Below are positions 36,911-44,276 of a stretch of 64,000 bases of DNA, piece by piece; position 1 is the first letter of the stretch; each line of letters starts with the position of its first letter. The position numbers were made by a program, and so were the translations under genes. The notes below the pieces were generated by a model that saw only the letters and a program-made list of their open reading frames with translations, was not told the DNA's origin and ran no database searches. Source of the stretch: Microcella humidisoli (lineage in GTDB: Bacteria; Actinomycetota; Actinomycetes; Actinomycetales; Microbacteriaceae); the NCBI RefSeq assembly GCF_024362325.1, contig NZ_CP101497.1, forward strand, positions 1,860,001 through 1,924,000, read 5' to 3'.

Positions 36911-37546
36911 ATGCCGACCCGCCTGATCACCCTCGCCGCGTACACCGCGCTACCGCTCGCCGGCGTGCTGCTGCTGGGCTGGGATTGGCGCGAGATCATC
37001 CTGTTGTACTGGCTCGAGAACATCAGTCGCGGGGTGGCGATGGTGATCACGATGATCCGGTCGGCGGATGCGCCGGGCGGCGACGACCCCGCGCACATCG
37101 GCGAGCTGCGCGTCAATGGCCGGCTCGTGCGCGGCCCCGGCGCCGGGCGAGAGCTCGCGAGCTTTTTCGCCCTGCACTACGGAATCTTCACGCTCGTGCA
37201 CGGCGTCTTCGTGCTGCTGCTCGTGGCCGGCGTCTTCCTGCCAACGGCCGCCGGGCAGAGCCCCGTCAACTGGCTCACCGCCCTGCTCGTCTGGATCATC
37301 GGCGGCACCGCCCAGGTGCTCGCCGCCCGTTTCGGCCCCCTGCCCGAGCAGCGCGGGCAGCGCCTCATGCTCAGCGCCTACCCCCGCATGATCGTGCTGC
37401 ACGTGAGCGTCATCGTGGGCATCGTGCTCATCGCCACGTTCGATTGGCCCGCCGCCGCGGCTGTGCTTCTCATCGGCCTGCACGCGCTCGTCGACGGTGC
37501 GGGGTGGATGCTCTCCGCCCGCCGCGACCGAGCGCGAGCATCCTGA
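36911..37546 (+). CDS. Membrane protein, DUF6498-like
   Basis: A 211-residue protein with about five to six membrane helices. It starts PTRLITLAAYTALPLAGVLLLGWDW and continues with the diagnostic ILLYWLENISRG, the Y-W-x-E-N pattern of the DUF6498 group. HYGIFTLVHGVFVLLLVAG and a C-terminal helix pair GLHALVDGAGWML follow. Function unknown. The ATG is chosen because the 121 codons upstream in frame are low-complexity repeat DNA; an AAGAAT box ends 8 bases before it. It lies just upstream of gatB, 30 bases apart, but gatB has its own -10 box. Confidence 0.75.
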   Translation: MPTRLITLAAYTALPLAGVLLLGWDWREIILLYWLENISRGVAMVITMIRSADAPGGDDPAHIGELRVNGRLVRGPGAGRELASFFALHYGIFTLVHGVFVLLLVAGVFLPTAAGQSPVNWLTALLVWIIGGTAQVLAARFGPLPEQRGQRLMLSAYPRMIVLHVSVIVGIVLIATFDWPAAAAVLLIGLHALVDGAGWMLSARRDRARAS

Positions 37547-37564
37547 CCCCACCGTCAACGCCCG

Positions 37565-37570
37565 TAGGAT
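37565..37570 (+). promoter_or_regulatory. leaderless -10 element of gatB (TAGGAT)
   Basis: TAGGAT ends 6 bases before ATG 37577. Confidence 0.5.
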
Positions 37571-37576
37571 TGACGC

Positions 37577-39091
37577 ATGGCGCGCGCGGAACTCATGGAC
37601 TTCGACAAGGCACTGGAACTCTTCGAGCCCGTGCTCGGCTTCGAGGTGCACGTCGAGCTGAGCACGAAGACGAAGATGTTCAGCGACGCCCCGAACCCGG
37701 CTTTCAGCGGCAACGCCGTGACCGAGCCGAACACGGCGATCACCCCGGTCTGCCTCGGCCTGCCGGGCAGCCTGCCGGTGGTCAACGAGCAGGCGGTGAG
37801 CTACGCCATCTCGCTGGGCCTCGCGCTCGGCTGCCAGATCGCCGAGAGCAGCACGTTCAGCCGCAAGAACTACTTCTACCCCGACACCCCGAAGAACTAC
37901 CAGATCAGCCAGTACGACGAGCCGATCGCGTTCGAGGGCGAGGTCGAGGTCGAGCTGCCCGATGGCCGCCTGTTCACGGTGCCCATCGAGCGCGCCCACA
38001 TGGAGGAAGACGCCGGCAAGCTGACGCACGTCGGCGGGTCGACGGGCCGCATCCAGGGCGCCGAGTTCTCGCTCGTCGACTACAACCGCGCGGGCGTTCC
38101 GCTCGTCGAGATCGTGACGAAGCCCATCATCGGCGCCGAGGCCGACGCGCCCGCGCTGGGGGCGGCGTACGTCTCGCTCATCCGCGACATCGCGCGCGCC
38201 CTCGGCATCAGCGAGGCCCGCATGGAGCGCGGCAACCTGCGCTGCGACGCCAACGTCTCGCTGCGTCCGCGCGGGCAGGAGAAGCTCGGTACCCGCACAG
38301 AGACCAAGAACGTGAACTCGTTCAGAAGCGTCGAGCGCGCCATCCGCTACGAGATCCAGCGGCAGGCGGCGATTCTCGCGGCCGGCGGCGAGGTCCAGCA
38401 AGAGACCCGTCACTGGCACGAAGACACCGGCACGACCTCACCCGGACGCGTCAAGAGCGACGCCGACGACTACCGCTACTTTCCCGAGCCCGACCTGCTG
38501 CCGGTGGTTCCTGCCCCGGCGCTCATTCAGCAGCTGCGGGATGCTCTCCCGGAGGCCCCGGCCACCCGCCGACGCCGCCTGAAGGAAGAGTGGGGTTTCA
38601 GCGACCTCGAGTTCCGCGACGTCGTCAACTCAGGCCTCTTGGTCGAGGTCGACGAGACGGTCGCCGCCGGAGCTGCCCCCCAGCAGGCCCGCAAGTGGTG
38701 GACGGGCGAAATCGCCCGCATCGCCAACGCCCAGAACGCCGAGCCCGCCGCCCTGATCACGCCGGCGGATGTCGCGGCCATCGTCGCCCTCGTCGACTCC
38801 GGTGCCCTGACCGACCGTCTGGCGCGTCAGGTCGTCGAAGGTGTCATCGCGGGCGAGGGCACGCCGGCCGAGGTCGTCGAGTCGCGCGGCCTGCAGGTTG
38901 TCTCGGATGACGGCGCGCTCATCGCGGCGATCGACGCGGCGCTCGCGGCGCAGCCGGATGTTCTCGAGAAGATCCGCGAGGGCAAAGTGCAAGCGGCCGG
39001 GGCCGTGATCGGTGCCGTCATGAAGTCCATGGGCGGCAAGGCCGATGCGGCGCGCGTGCGCGAGTTGGTGCTGGAGCGGGCGCAGGCCTGA
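37577..39091 (+). CDS. gatB: Asp/Glu-tRNA amidotransferase subunit B
   Basis: Kinase/tRNA-binding subunit of GatCAB. 504 residues, normal length. Recognisable stretches: [65 protein letters not shown] and [16 protein letters not shown]. The C-terminal YqeY-like tRNA-binding tail ends [25 protein letters not shown] start, leaderless. The last 306 sense bases (38783-39088) recur 1.9 kb downstream as an incomplete copy, so the tail of this gene may have been replaced or donated during an insertion event. Confidence 0.97.
   Translation: MARAELMDFDKALELFEPVLGFEVHVELSTKTKMFSDAPNPAFSGNAVTEPNTAITPVCLGLPGSLPVVNEQAVSYAISLGLALGCQIAESSTFSRKNYFYPDTPKNYQISQYDEPIAFEGEVEVELPDGRLFTVPIERAHMEEDAGKLTHVGGSTGRIQGAEFSLVDYNRAGVPLVEIVTKPIIGAEADAPALGAAYVSLIRDIARALGISEARMERGNLRCDANVSLRPRGQEKLGTRTETKNVNSFRSVERAIRYEIQRQAAILAAGGEVQQETRHWHEDTGTTSPGRVKSDADDYRYFPEPDLLPVVPAPALIQQLRDALPEAPATRRRRLKEEWGFSDLEFRDVVNSGLLVEVDETVAAGAAPQQARKWWTGEIARIANAQNAEPAALITPADVAAIVALVDSGALTDRLARQVVEGVIAGEGTPAEVVESRGLQVVSDDGALIAAIDAALAAQPDVLEKIREGKVQAAGAVIGAVMKSMGGKADAARVRELVLERAQA
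38783..39088 (+). repeat. Left copy of 306-bp direct repeat (gatB 3' end)
   Basis: Pairs without gaps with 40699-41004. About two dozen mismatches were counted by eye (about 92 percent identity), most of them at third codon positions. Confidence 0.9.
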
Positions 39092-39099
39092 CGCCGACC

Positions 39100-39540
39100 G
39101 TGATCGTCGAGAGCTCAGCGTCGCTCGTCATTACGAGTTCGACAATGACAGTCGAGCAGATCACGGAGAAGCTGGGCATCGAGCCGGCGGCCAGTCGCAA
39201 TACTGGTGACCCACACGGTGCGCGCCGGCCAGAGGCGAGCGGAGTCGTCGTCCAGCGCACGGCACGCGAGACCTTCTGGCGGCTCGACTCCGGCGAGGGT
39301 CGTGACACCGACTCGTCTAGCAGCCTGGTCGCGCTGGTCGATCTTCTGCGTGACAAGCGCGACAACCTCGCGTCGCTCAGACCGATGTGCACCACGACCA
39401 TCATCTGGGGCGGCTTCAGCGATAGCGACCAAGGCGGGTTTGTGTTCCCGGCCGCACTGCTCGATGAACTCGGCGCGCTCGGGTGCGACCTGCACGGCAC
39501 TGCGTATCTGAGTGAAGGCGAGTCCGCTGGTGAGCTCTGA
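39100..39540 (+). CDS. DUF4279-like protein of unknown function
   Basis: A 146-residue cytoplasmic protein. The pattern VESSASLVITSS near the start, then EQITEKLGIEPAAS, TFWRLDS and CTTTIIWGGFSDSDQGGFVFPAALLDELGALGCDL, matches the DUF4279 family as I recall it: a small alpha/beta protein often found singly and scattered among unrelated bacteria. Function unknown. GTG start nine bases after the gatB stop; no good ribosome site, so it may be translated from gatB read-through. First cargo gene of the islet. Lower GC than the flanks. Confidence 0.62.
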   Translation: MIVESSASLVITSSTMTVEQITEKLGIEPAASRNTGDPHGARRPEASGVVVQRTARETFWRLDSGEGRDTDSSSSLVALVDLLRDKRDNLASLRPMCTTTIIWGGFSDSDQGGFVFPAALLDELGALGCDLHGTAYLSEGESAGEL

Positions 39541-40201
39541 GAAGCGTGGTTGGCGCTCGCCCCTCTTGGTGGCTGGGCTCGCTGTACTTGTGTTCGGGGG
39601 CTTGGCTTCTCTCTTCCTCATCGCGCCGCCAGGGTCACGGGTCTACGAGTCGCGTTTCTCCATCGCACTGCTTGTCGCATCAGTCGGTGTTGTTGTGGTC
39701 GTGGTCGCGGTGTGGCTCCTTCGGCCTGGAAGCTGGTACCTAGGACGACTTGCGGCGCTCGACCAAGAACTCTCGCGGCTGGTTGGTGAGCCCGTCCAGC
39801 TGTTCGTCGGCACTACGAGTTTCGACGGCCTCGATGTTGCGCCGGAGATCGCAACGATCAGGAATGGCCGCCGCTCCATCTGGCGGTGCGCGGTTGGCCC
39901 CCGTGGCGTCGCAATCGGCCGCCCCGGCAATGTTCCGCGGTGTGTCGTGGTGTCCGATGTCAGCGATGAGGTAACGGTCGAGGTTGGCGGTCCAGGAGGA
40001 GGCCCCCTTGCCTGGCGAAATGAAGTGACCCCCCAACTACTCATGCGCATCGTGAGACCGTCGGGCACCCTCACGATCACCTGGGACAGGCTCGTGAGCC
40101 CCAGCCGCGGAAAGTCAGTGCGCGACGTCAACGAGGTGGCCGAGCTCGTCACCCAGCTAACCGCCGTGCTTGGGGCCAGAAGCGCTGAGCCTCCGGCCTA
40201 G
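39512..40201 (+). CDS. Two-helix membrane protein, unknown function
   Basis: A 229-residue protein with two adjacent helices (LLVAGLAVLVFGGLASLFLI and ALLVASVGVVVVVVAVWLL, residues about 18-70) and a cytoplasmic domain of about 155 residues with beta-strand alternation (ATIRNGRRSIWRCAVGPRGVAIG and PSGTLTITWDRLV). No family recognised. It overlaps the end of the DUF4279-like gene; GTG 39512 gives a 29-base overlap and GTG 39530 an 11-base overlap, and the sequence does not decide between them. The overlap implies co-translation of the pair. AT content higher than in neighbours. Confidence 0.65.
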   Translation: MKASPLVSSEKRGWRSPLLVAGLAVLVFGGLASLFLIAPPGSRVYESRFSIALLVASVGVVVVVVAVWLLRPGSWYLGRLAALDQELSRLVGEPVQLFVGTTSFDGLDVAPEIATIRNGRRSIWRCAVGPRGVAIGRPGNVPRCVVVSDVSDEVTVEVGGPGGGPLAWRNEVTPQLLMRIVRPSGTLTITWDRLVSPSRGKSVRDVNEVAELVTQLTAVLGARSAEPPA

Positions 40202-40231
40202 TCCCGTCAATGGATGTCGCGCACTTAGTCG

Positions 40232-40681
40232 CTAGAACAACGCCCTAACAGCGGCTTCCTGCCGTGACCCCTCGATGCGCCGAACCTCTAAGTCGCGAGC
40301 GACGACCTCGATGACCTGTTCCTTGGCGAGAACAACGTGATGCACGAGGTCAGCGAACCGGCGTGAGTCGTGCTGCGGGTGCACGCTGTTCTGCTTCTCG
40401 AGCATCGCGACCAGCTCGCTGTTGCTCACCTCACCAATCCACACGACGTCCTCAAGGCCCTTGCCATACAAGCGATGCCCCGAGATTGCTTCGTCGTTCG
40501 GGCCGCCTATCGAGCTGTAGTGAGTCCCGGTCCAGACCAGCATGACCGTGCGTTGGTCGGTGTCGTCCACTCGGGGTCTCAGTGCAAGCGCTGCGCCCCT
40601 GTCGTCTGCGACGAGCACCGCGTCCGGGTCGTTCGGATCCCACACAACGCCGAGGTCGACGGCAACAACTTTCTCGGACAT
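40232..40681 (-). CDS. Hypothetical protein, unknown function
   Basis: A 149-residue cytoplasmic protein with no recognised domain. Visible features: an acidic N-terminus ([20 protein letters not shown]), a Trp-centred strand [20 protein letters not shown], then [28 protein letters not shown], and a His-rich segment [18 protein letters not shown], followed by a basic C-terminus. ATG 40681 lies 6 bases after a TAACGT -10 element (40688-40693, minus strand), so it is leaderless. The -35 region of that promoter lies inside the truncated gatB copy. Converges with the membrane-protein gene 30 bases away. Third islet gene. Confidence 0.65.
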   Translation of the reverse strand: MSEKVVAVDLGVVWDPNDPDAVLVADDRGAALALRPRVDDTDQRTVMLVWTGTHYSSIGGPNDEAISGHRLYGKGLEDVVWIGEVSNSELVAMLEKQNSVHPQHDSRRFADLVHHVVLAKEQVIEVVARDLEVRRIEGSRQEAAVRALF

Positions 40682-40687
40682 GGCCTC

Positions 40688-40693
40688 ACGTTA
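40688..40693 (-). promoter_or_regulatory. leaderless -10 element TAACGT
   Basis: Read on the minus strand, it ends 6 bases before ATG 40681. It sits six bases from the right end of the islet. Confidence 0.4.
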
Positions 40694-40698
40694 GTGCA

Positions 40699-41007
40699 GT
40701 CGCCCTCGTCGACTCCGGTGCCCTGACCGACCGTCTTGCGCGTCAGGTCGTCGAGGGCGTCATCGCGGGGGAGGGCACCCCTGCTCAGGTCGTCGAGTCG
40801 CGCGGCCTGCAGGTCTTCTCCGACGACGGCGCCCTGATCGCGGCGATCATTGCGGCGCTCGCGGCGCAGCCGGATGTTCTCGAGAAGATCCGCGACGGCA
40901 AAGTGCAGGCGGCCGGAGCCGTGATCGGTGCCGTCATGAAGTCGATGGGCGGCAAGGCCGATGCGGCTCGCGTGCGCGAGTTGGTCTTGGAGCGGGCGCA
41001 GGCCTAG
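40699..41007 (+). pseudogene. Truncated second copy of the gatB 3' end
   Basis: Encodes the complete C-terminal GatB/YqeY-like tail from [18 protein letters not shown] to LVLERAQA and a TAG stop, but lacks the catalytic part (about 400 residues) and any start codon at its left edge. Most differences from the intact gene are synonymous; the clearest amino-acid changes are Ile for Asp in [12 protein letters not shown] and Gln for Glu in GTPAQVV. The reading frame is unbroken, which fits a recent event or an incoming gatB tail that displaced the resident one. Confidence 0.88.
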
Positions 41008-41082
41008 CCTGAGGCTGTGTGCCGCTCGCGGCATGTGCCATCGACGGCGCCCTTGACCGGGAGCACCGTCACCCCTCTGCGG

Positions 41083-41088
41083 CAGACT
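41083..41088 (+). promoter_or_regulatory. leaderless -10 element CAGACT
   Basis: CAGACT ends 6 bases before GTG 41095 and sets that start. Confidence 0.4.
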
Positions 41089-41094
41089 GACCCG

Positions 41095-41418
41095 GTGCGA
41101 GCATCCGCAGACGACACCATCACCTACGACTTCACGGCAGAGCTCTACGAGTGGACCGGCCCCGCCGCCTGGCACTTCGTCACCGTGCCCGTCGCCATCA
41201 GCGACGAGATCGACGCGCGCACCTACGGCCTCACGAACGGGTTCGGCAGCGTGCGGGTGCGCGTGCGCATCGGTGGCAGCGAATGGGCGACGAGCCTGTT
41301 CCCCGACGCGAAACTGCAGGCCTACGTCCTGCCGGTGAAGAAGGCCGTGCGGCAGGCCGAGGCGCTGATCGCCGGCGATGAGGCACGTGTGCACATCGAA
41401 CTGGTCGACGTCTCGTGA
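41095..41418 (+). CDS. DUF1905 family protein
   Basis: A 107-residue protein. The typical DUF1905 start YDFTAELYEWTGPAAWHFVTVP is followed by FGSVRVRVRIGGSEWATSLFPD and the ending VLPVKKAVRQAEAL with VHIELVD. The family is a small beta-barrel of unknown function, often next to YdeI-type or DUF1697 proteins. GTG 41095 is set by the -10 box 6 bases upstream. Overlaps the DUF1697 gene by four bases, so they form a translationally coupled pair. Confidence 0.85.
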   Translation: MRASADDTITYDFTAELYEWTGPAAWHFVTVPVAISDEIDARTYGLTNGFGSVRVRVRIGGSEWATSLFPDAKLQAYVLPVKKAVRQAEALIAGDEARVHIELVDVS

Positions 41419-41954
41419 CCCACGTCTTCCTCTTCCGCGCCGTCAACGTCGGCGGCACCGCCAAGCTGCCCATGGCCGAGCTGCGGGCGCTCGCCACCGA
41501 GCTCGGAGCCACCGACGTGCAGACCTACATCGCCTCGGGCAACCTCATCGCCGCGCCGCCGGGCGACCCGCTCGCATTCGCGCGCGACCTCGAGAATCAG
41601 GTCGAGACCCGCTTCGGGTTCCGTCGCGAGGTCATCGTGCGTGATGCGGCGGCGTTGCGTGCGGCGCGGGATGCGCATCCCTTCGTCATCGTCGACCCGG
41701 CCTTCTCGTACCTGGTGCCGCTGGCCAGCGCCCACGTCGACCCCACCGCCGCGGCGGAGGTGCCGAGCGGAGACGACGATTGGGCGCTCGTCGGCTCCGA
41801 CCTCCACGTGCGCTACGCCCACGGCGCGGGCCGCGCCGAGCTCGACCTCGCCCGCCTGCTGCGCGCCCTCGGCGTCGTCGGCACGGCGCGCAACCTGCGC
41901 ACGGTCGACGCGCTGCTCGCCCTGCTCGACCGCCAACCCGTGACAGAACCGTGA
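41415..41954 (+). CDS. DUF1697 family protein
   Basis: A 179-residue protein starting THVFLFRAVNVGGTAKLPMAELRAL and continuing GATDVQTYIASGNLI, the unmistakable DUF1697 signature (R-x-V-N-V-G, then Q-T-Y-I-x-S-G-N). The family has a ferredoxin-like fold repeated twice and no proven function. The end ARNLRTVDALLALLD is also typical. Its GTG lies inside the upstream stop codon. Confidence 0.92.
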   Translation: MTHVFLFRAVNVGGTAKLPMAELRALATELGATDVQTYIASGNLIAAPPGDPLAFARDLENQVETRFGFRREVIVRDAAALRAARDAHPFVIVDPAFSYLVPLASAHVDPTAAAEVPSGDDDWALVGSDLHVRYAHGAGRAELDLARLLRALGVVGTARNLRTVDALLALLDRQPVTEP

Positions 41955-42350
41955 CCCCCGCCAGCGCGACACGCCCGGGATGCATGAGCTAGTGTCGTGA
42001 TTCGCGCCTGCACACGGCAGGCGGCGAAACACGAGCGTCTGCACTCTGCCGGCGCCAGAACAACGCCCACGGAAGGAGCACGAGCATGAATATGGCCTAT
42101 TCGCCTATTCGCCGATTCGCGAACAGCTCGCGCAGCGCCTCGAGCGCTTCCTTCCCGACCTCATCTAGGGGCGGTCCGTCACATCCAGCGACGCTCCGTG
42201 CCATGAGGCCCGGGGCGTCGTTCTTCTGTGCTCGCCATGAGCACGGCTCCCACCGCGGGGGAGCAGAGCGCGACTCTTCGGGACCGGTCGGTCGAGCATC
42301 CACTCGCCGACCCACGACAGAAACGAACACCGAAGAGAATCGAAAGGATC
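41955..42350. other. 396-bp region with orphan promoter, RBS and start
   Basis: Contains a TAGTGT -10 box (41990-41995), a hairpin with a 7-bp stem (CGCCTGC 42005-42011, GCAGGCG 42017-42023), a strong ribosome site GGAAGGAG (42071-42078) and ATG AAT ATG at 42086. No gene of normal composition follows. On the minus strand at 42097-42170 an open frame reads DEVGKEALEALRELFANRR and then a stop, like the tail of a lost gene. It appears to be a deletion scar that now also forms the leader of rtcB. Confidence 0.5.
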
Positions 42351-43532
42351 ATGCAGAAGATCTCGAAGACCCTCGCCAGCTGGGCGAGCATCCTCGACGA
42401 GAAGACGCTCGAGCAGGCGCGCACGACCGCGACCATGCCGTTCATCTACCCGCACCTGGCCCTCATGCCCGACGCCCACCTGGGGTTGGGCGCGACGGTC
42501 GGCTCGGTCATCCCGACCCTGCGGGCAGTCATGCCGGCGGCCGTCGGGGTCGACATCGGGTGCGGAATGATCGCGGTGCTAACCGACACAACGGTCGACC
42601 AGTTGCCGGATGACCGCACGCCGTTGCGGCTTGCCATCGAGCGGGCCATCCCCCTGAGCGCGGGTGCGGCGAACAACCGCATCGTCGCAACGGCCCAGCC
42701 GCGGGTGGCCGAGCTCGAGGCCATGGCCGAGACGGCCGGGTTCGACCCGGCGCAGCGGCTGGGGCGGTGGCGGGAGCAGCTCGGCACGCTCGGCAGCGGC
42801 AACCACTTCATCGAGGTGTCGGCCGACGAGCTCGACCGGGTGTGGCTGTTCTTGCACTCGGGCAGCCGGGGTGTGGGCAACAAGATCGCCCAGACCTACA
42901 TCGACATCGCGAAGAAGCTCGCCGCGCAGTGGTTCATCTCACTGCCGGATGCCGACCTCGCGTACCTCGTGGAGGGCACCCCGGAGTTCAGCCGGTACAT
43001 CGCCGAGCTTCGGTGGGCGCAGCACTACGCGCTGCTCAACCGGGAGGAGATGATGGATCGGGTCGTGCGGCAGTTCACCGAGTGGGTGGGCGGCGACGGC
43101 TCTGGCAACAGCGTGACGCAGCTTGAGCGGATCAACTGCCACCACAACTTCACGCAGAAAGAGACCCACTTCGGGAAAGAGGTGTGGGTCTCGCGGAAGG
43201 GCGCGATCTCGGCGAAGGCCGGAGAGCTGGGGTTGATCCCCGGCTCGATGGGCACCGCGTCGTACGTCGTGGAGGGCACGGGCAATGCCATGGCGCTCGA
43301 GTCGTCGCCGCACGGAGCCGGACGGCTCTACTCGCGGTCGGCGGCCCGGAAGACCTTCACGCAGGATCAGCTGCGGGAGGCCATGGTGGGCATCGAGTTC
43401 CGCGACACCGATGCTTTCATCGACGAGATTCCGCACGCGTACAAGCCGATCGACGAGGTGATGGCCGATGCGGCCGACCTGGTCACGATCAAGCACACGC
43501 TGCGGCAGCTCGTCAACGTGAAGGGCGACTGA
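42351..43532 (+). CDS. rtcB: RNA-splicing ligase RtcB
   Basis: GTP-dependent ligase that joins RNA 2',3'-cyclic phosphate (or 3'-phosphate) ends to 5'-OH ends, for RNA repair. 393 residues. Active-site elements: GVDIGCGMIAVL with metal Cys about 71, LGSGNHFIEV, LHSGSRGVGN, the NCHHN His pair, LIPGSMGTASYVVEG and the guanylylated His about 321 in SSPHGAGR. ATG 42351 is chosen because GAAAGGA lies directly upstream and actinobacterial RtcB starts QKISKTLASWASILD; a longer in-frame start at 42228 would add 41 unrelated residues. No archease or RtcR neighbour. Confidence 0.95.
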   Translation: MQKISKTLASWASILDEKTLEQARTTATMPFIYPHLALMPDAHLGLGATVGSVIPTLRAVMPAAVGVDIGCGMIAVLTDTTVDQLPDDRTPLRLAIERAIPLSAGAANNRIVATAQPRVAELEAMAETAGFDPAQRLGRWREQLGTLGSGNHFIEVSADELDRVWLFLHSGSRGVGNKIAQTYIDIAKKLAAQWFISLPDADLAYLVEGTPEFSRYIAELRWAQHYALLNREEMMDRVVRQFTEWVGGDGSGNSVTQLERINCHHNFTQKETHFGKEVWVSRKGAISAKAGELGLIPGSMGTASYVVEGTGNAMALESSPHGAGRLYSRSAARKTFTQDQLREAMVGIEFRDTDAFIDEIPHAYKPIDEVMADAADLVTIKHTLRQLVNVKGD

Positions 43533-43566
43533 GTGACAGGGCGACTCAGCACCGCGCCGGTCGTCT

Positions 43567-43582
43567 CGCTGCTTCGGCAGCG
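43567..43582. terminator. Hairpin with TTCG tetraloop after rtcB
   Basis: CGCTGC-TTCG-GCAGCG, a very stable 6-bp stem with a UUCG loop; outer GC-rich pairing may extend it. It lies between the convergent rtcB and lipoprotein genes. Confidence 0.55.
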
Positions 43583-43602
43583 GGGCGGCCGGCGTCGTCG
43601 TG

Positions 43603-44226
43603 CTACAGCGGCAGGCAGAGGTGCGCCCACTGCCCGCCCGCGGCGGTTCCCCACTGCAGCAGGTTTACGACGGGCGAGCCGTCCGTGATCCCGAAGACGT
43701 AGCTCGCGTCGCTGTCGGGGTCATCGACGGTGATCCGCGTCACGGGCCCCACGCTGACGTCGTCGAAGGCGTCGACGACCGCCGAGGGGTAGGCGGCGAG
43801 CACCTCGGCCTGTGTCGAGCCGACGCCGACCCCCTCCGCGTTGCGGGGCAGGTCGCCCATCGCCTCGCCGAAGGCCTGCGTGTAGAAGAACAGGATTCCC
43901 GGGTCGACGCCCTCGGGGTCGGTGAAGGCGTAGGTGGCCGCGTCGGCGCCGTGCGTCTCGACCTCGGCGTACCAGGGGCACTCGGCCAGACCGGTGACGG
44001 TGGAGCCGAACTGCGTGCTGAACTCGGCGAAGTCGGCGGCGCTCAGCTGCCCGCCGCGAAAGTAGGTGAAGCCGTAGTCGGCCAGCTCGGGCTCGGGGCT
44101 CGGCGTGACCGTCACGGTCACGGTCGGCACCGGGGTCTCGGCGGCGGGCGGCGCGGGAGTCGCGCAACCGGCGAGGGCGAGCAGCAGGGCGGCGATCAGC
44201 CCGGTGGATGCGGTGCGCACAGTCAT
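43603..44226 (-). CDS. Predicted lipoprotein, unknown function
   Basis: A 207-residue protein with a lipoprotein signal: RTASTGLIAALLLALAGC, lipobox LAGC with Cys about residue 21. A Pro/Thr/Val-rich linker (TPVPTVTVTVTPSPEPE) spans the wall. The mature domain has GFTYFRGGQLSAADFAEFSTQFG, a Cys in LAECPWYAEV and a C-terminal HLCLPL, so a disulfide between the two Cys is possible. No named domain. ATG 44226 lies 7 bases after a TAGAGT -10 element on the minus strand; longer in-frame readings lack a signal. Confidence 0.82.
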   Translation of the reverse strand: MTVRTASTGLIAALLLALAGCATPAPPAAETPVPTVTVTVTPSPEPELADYGFTYFRGGQLSAADFAEFSTQFGSTVTGLAECPWYAEVETHGADAATYAFTDPEGVDPGILFFYTQAFGEAMGDLPRNAEGVGVGSTQAEVLAAYPSAVVDAFDDVSVGPVTRITVDDPDSDASYVFGITDGSPVVNLLQWGTAAGGQWAHLCLPL

Positions 44227-44233
44227 GCGGGGC

Positions 44234-44239
44234 ACTCTA
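44234..44239 (-). promoter_or_regulatory. leaderless -10 element TAGAGT
   Basis: Minus-strand TAGAGT, 7 bases before ATG 44226. Confidence 0.45.
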
Positions 44240-44276
44240 GCCCCCGGGTGCGCCGCCGCGATAGGGAGGATTCTGC

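Larger units (their letters stand above)
39092..40698. mobile_element. 1.6-kb islet inserted at the 3' end of gatB
   Basis: Bounded on the left by the gatB stop codon and on the right by the start of the second gatB tail copy. It contains three small genes of unknown function. Its base composition is visibly less GC-rich, and codon use less GC3-biased, than the flanking DNA. No integrase, transposase or terminal inverted repeat is seen. A single crossover of a circular molecule carrying a related gatB tail plus cargo would produce exactly this arrangement; this is inference. Confidence 0.6.

Noticed and set aside
39092..40698. A classical insertion sequence or integron cassette
   Set aside because: No transposase or integrase, no terminal inverted repeats and no attC-like structure were seen; only the gatB tail duplication marks the ends.
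40582..41007. The second gatB tail as a free-standing YqeY-like gene
   Set aside because: No start codon or ribosome site lies near the homologous part; codons before 40699 belong to islet DNA read out of frame. It is called a pseudogene fragment.
42086..42613. A 175-codon plus-strand frame with a strong ribosome site before rtcB
   Set aside because: The product is low-complexity Arg/Gly/His and half of it overlaps rtcB out of frame, so the start is treated as an orphan scar, not a gene.
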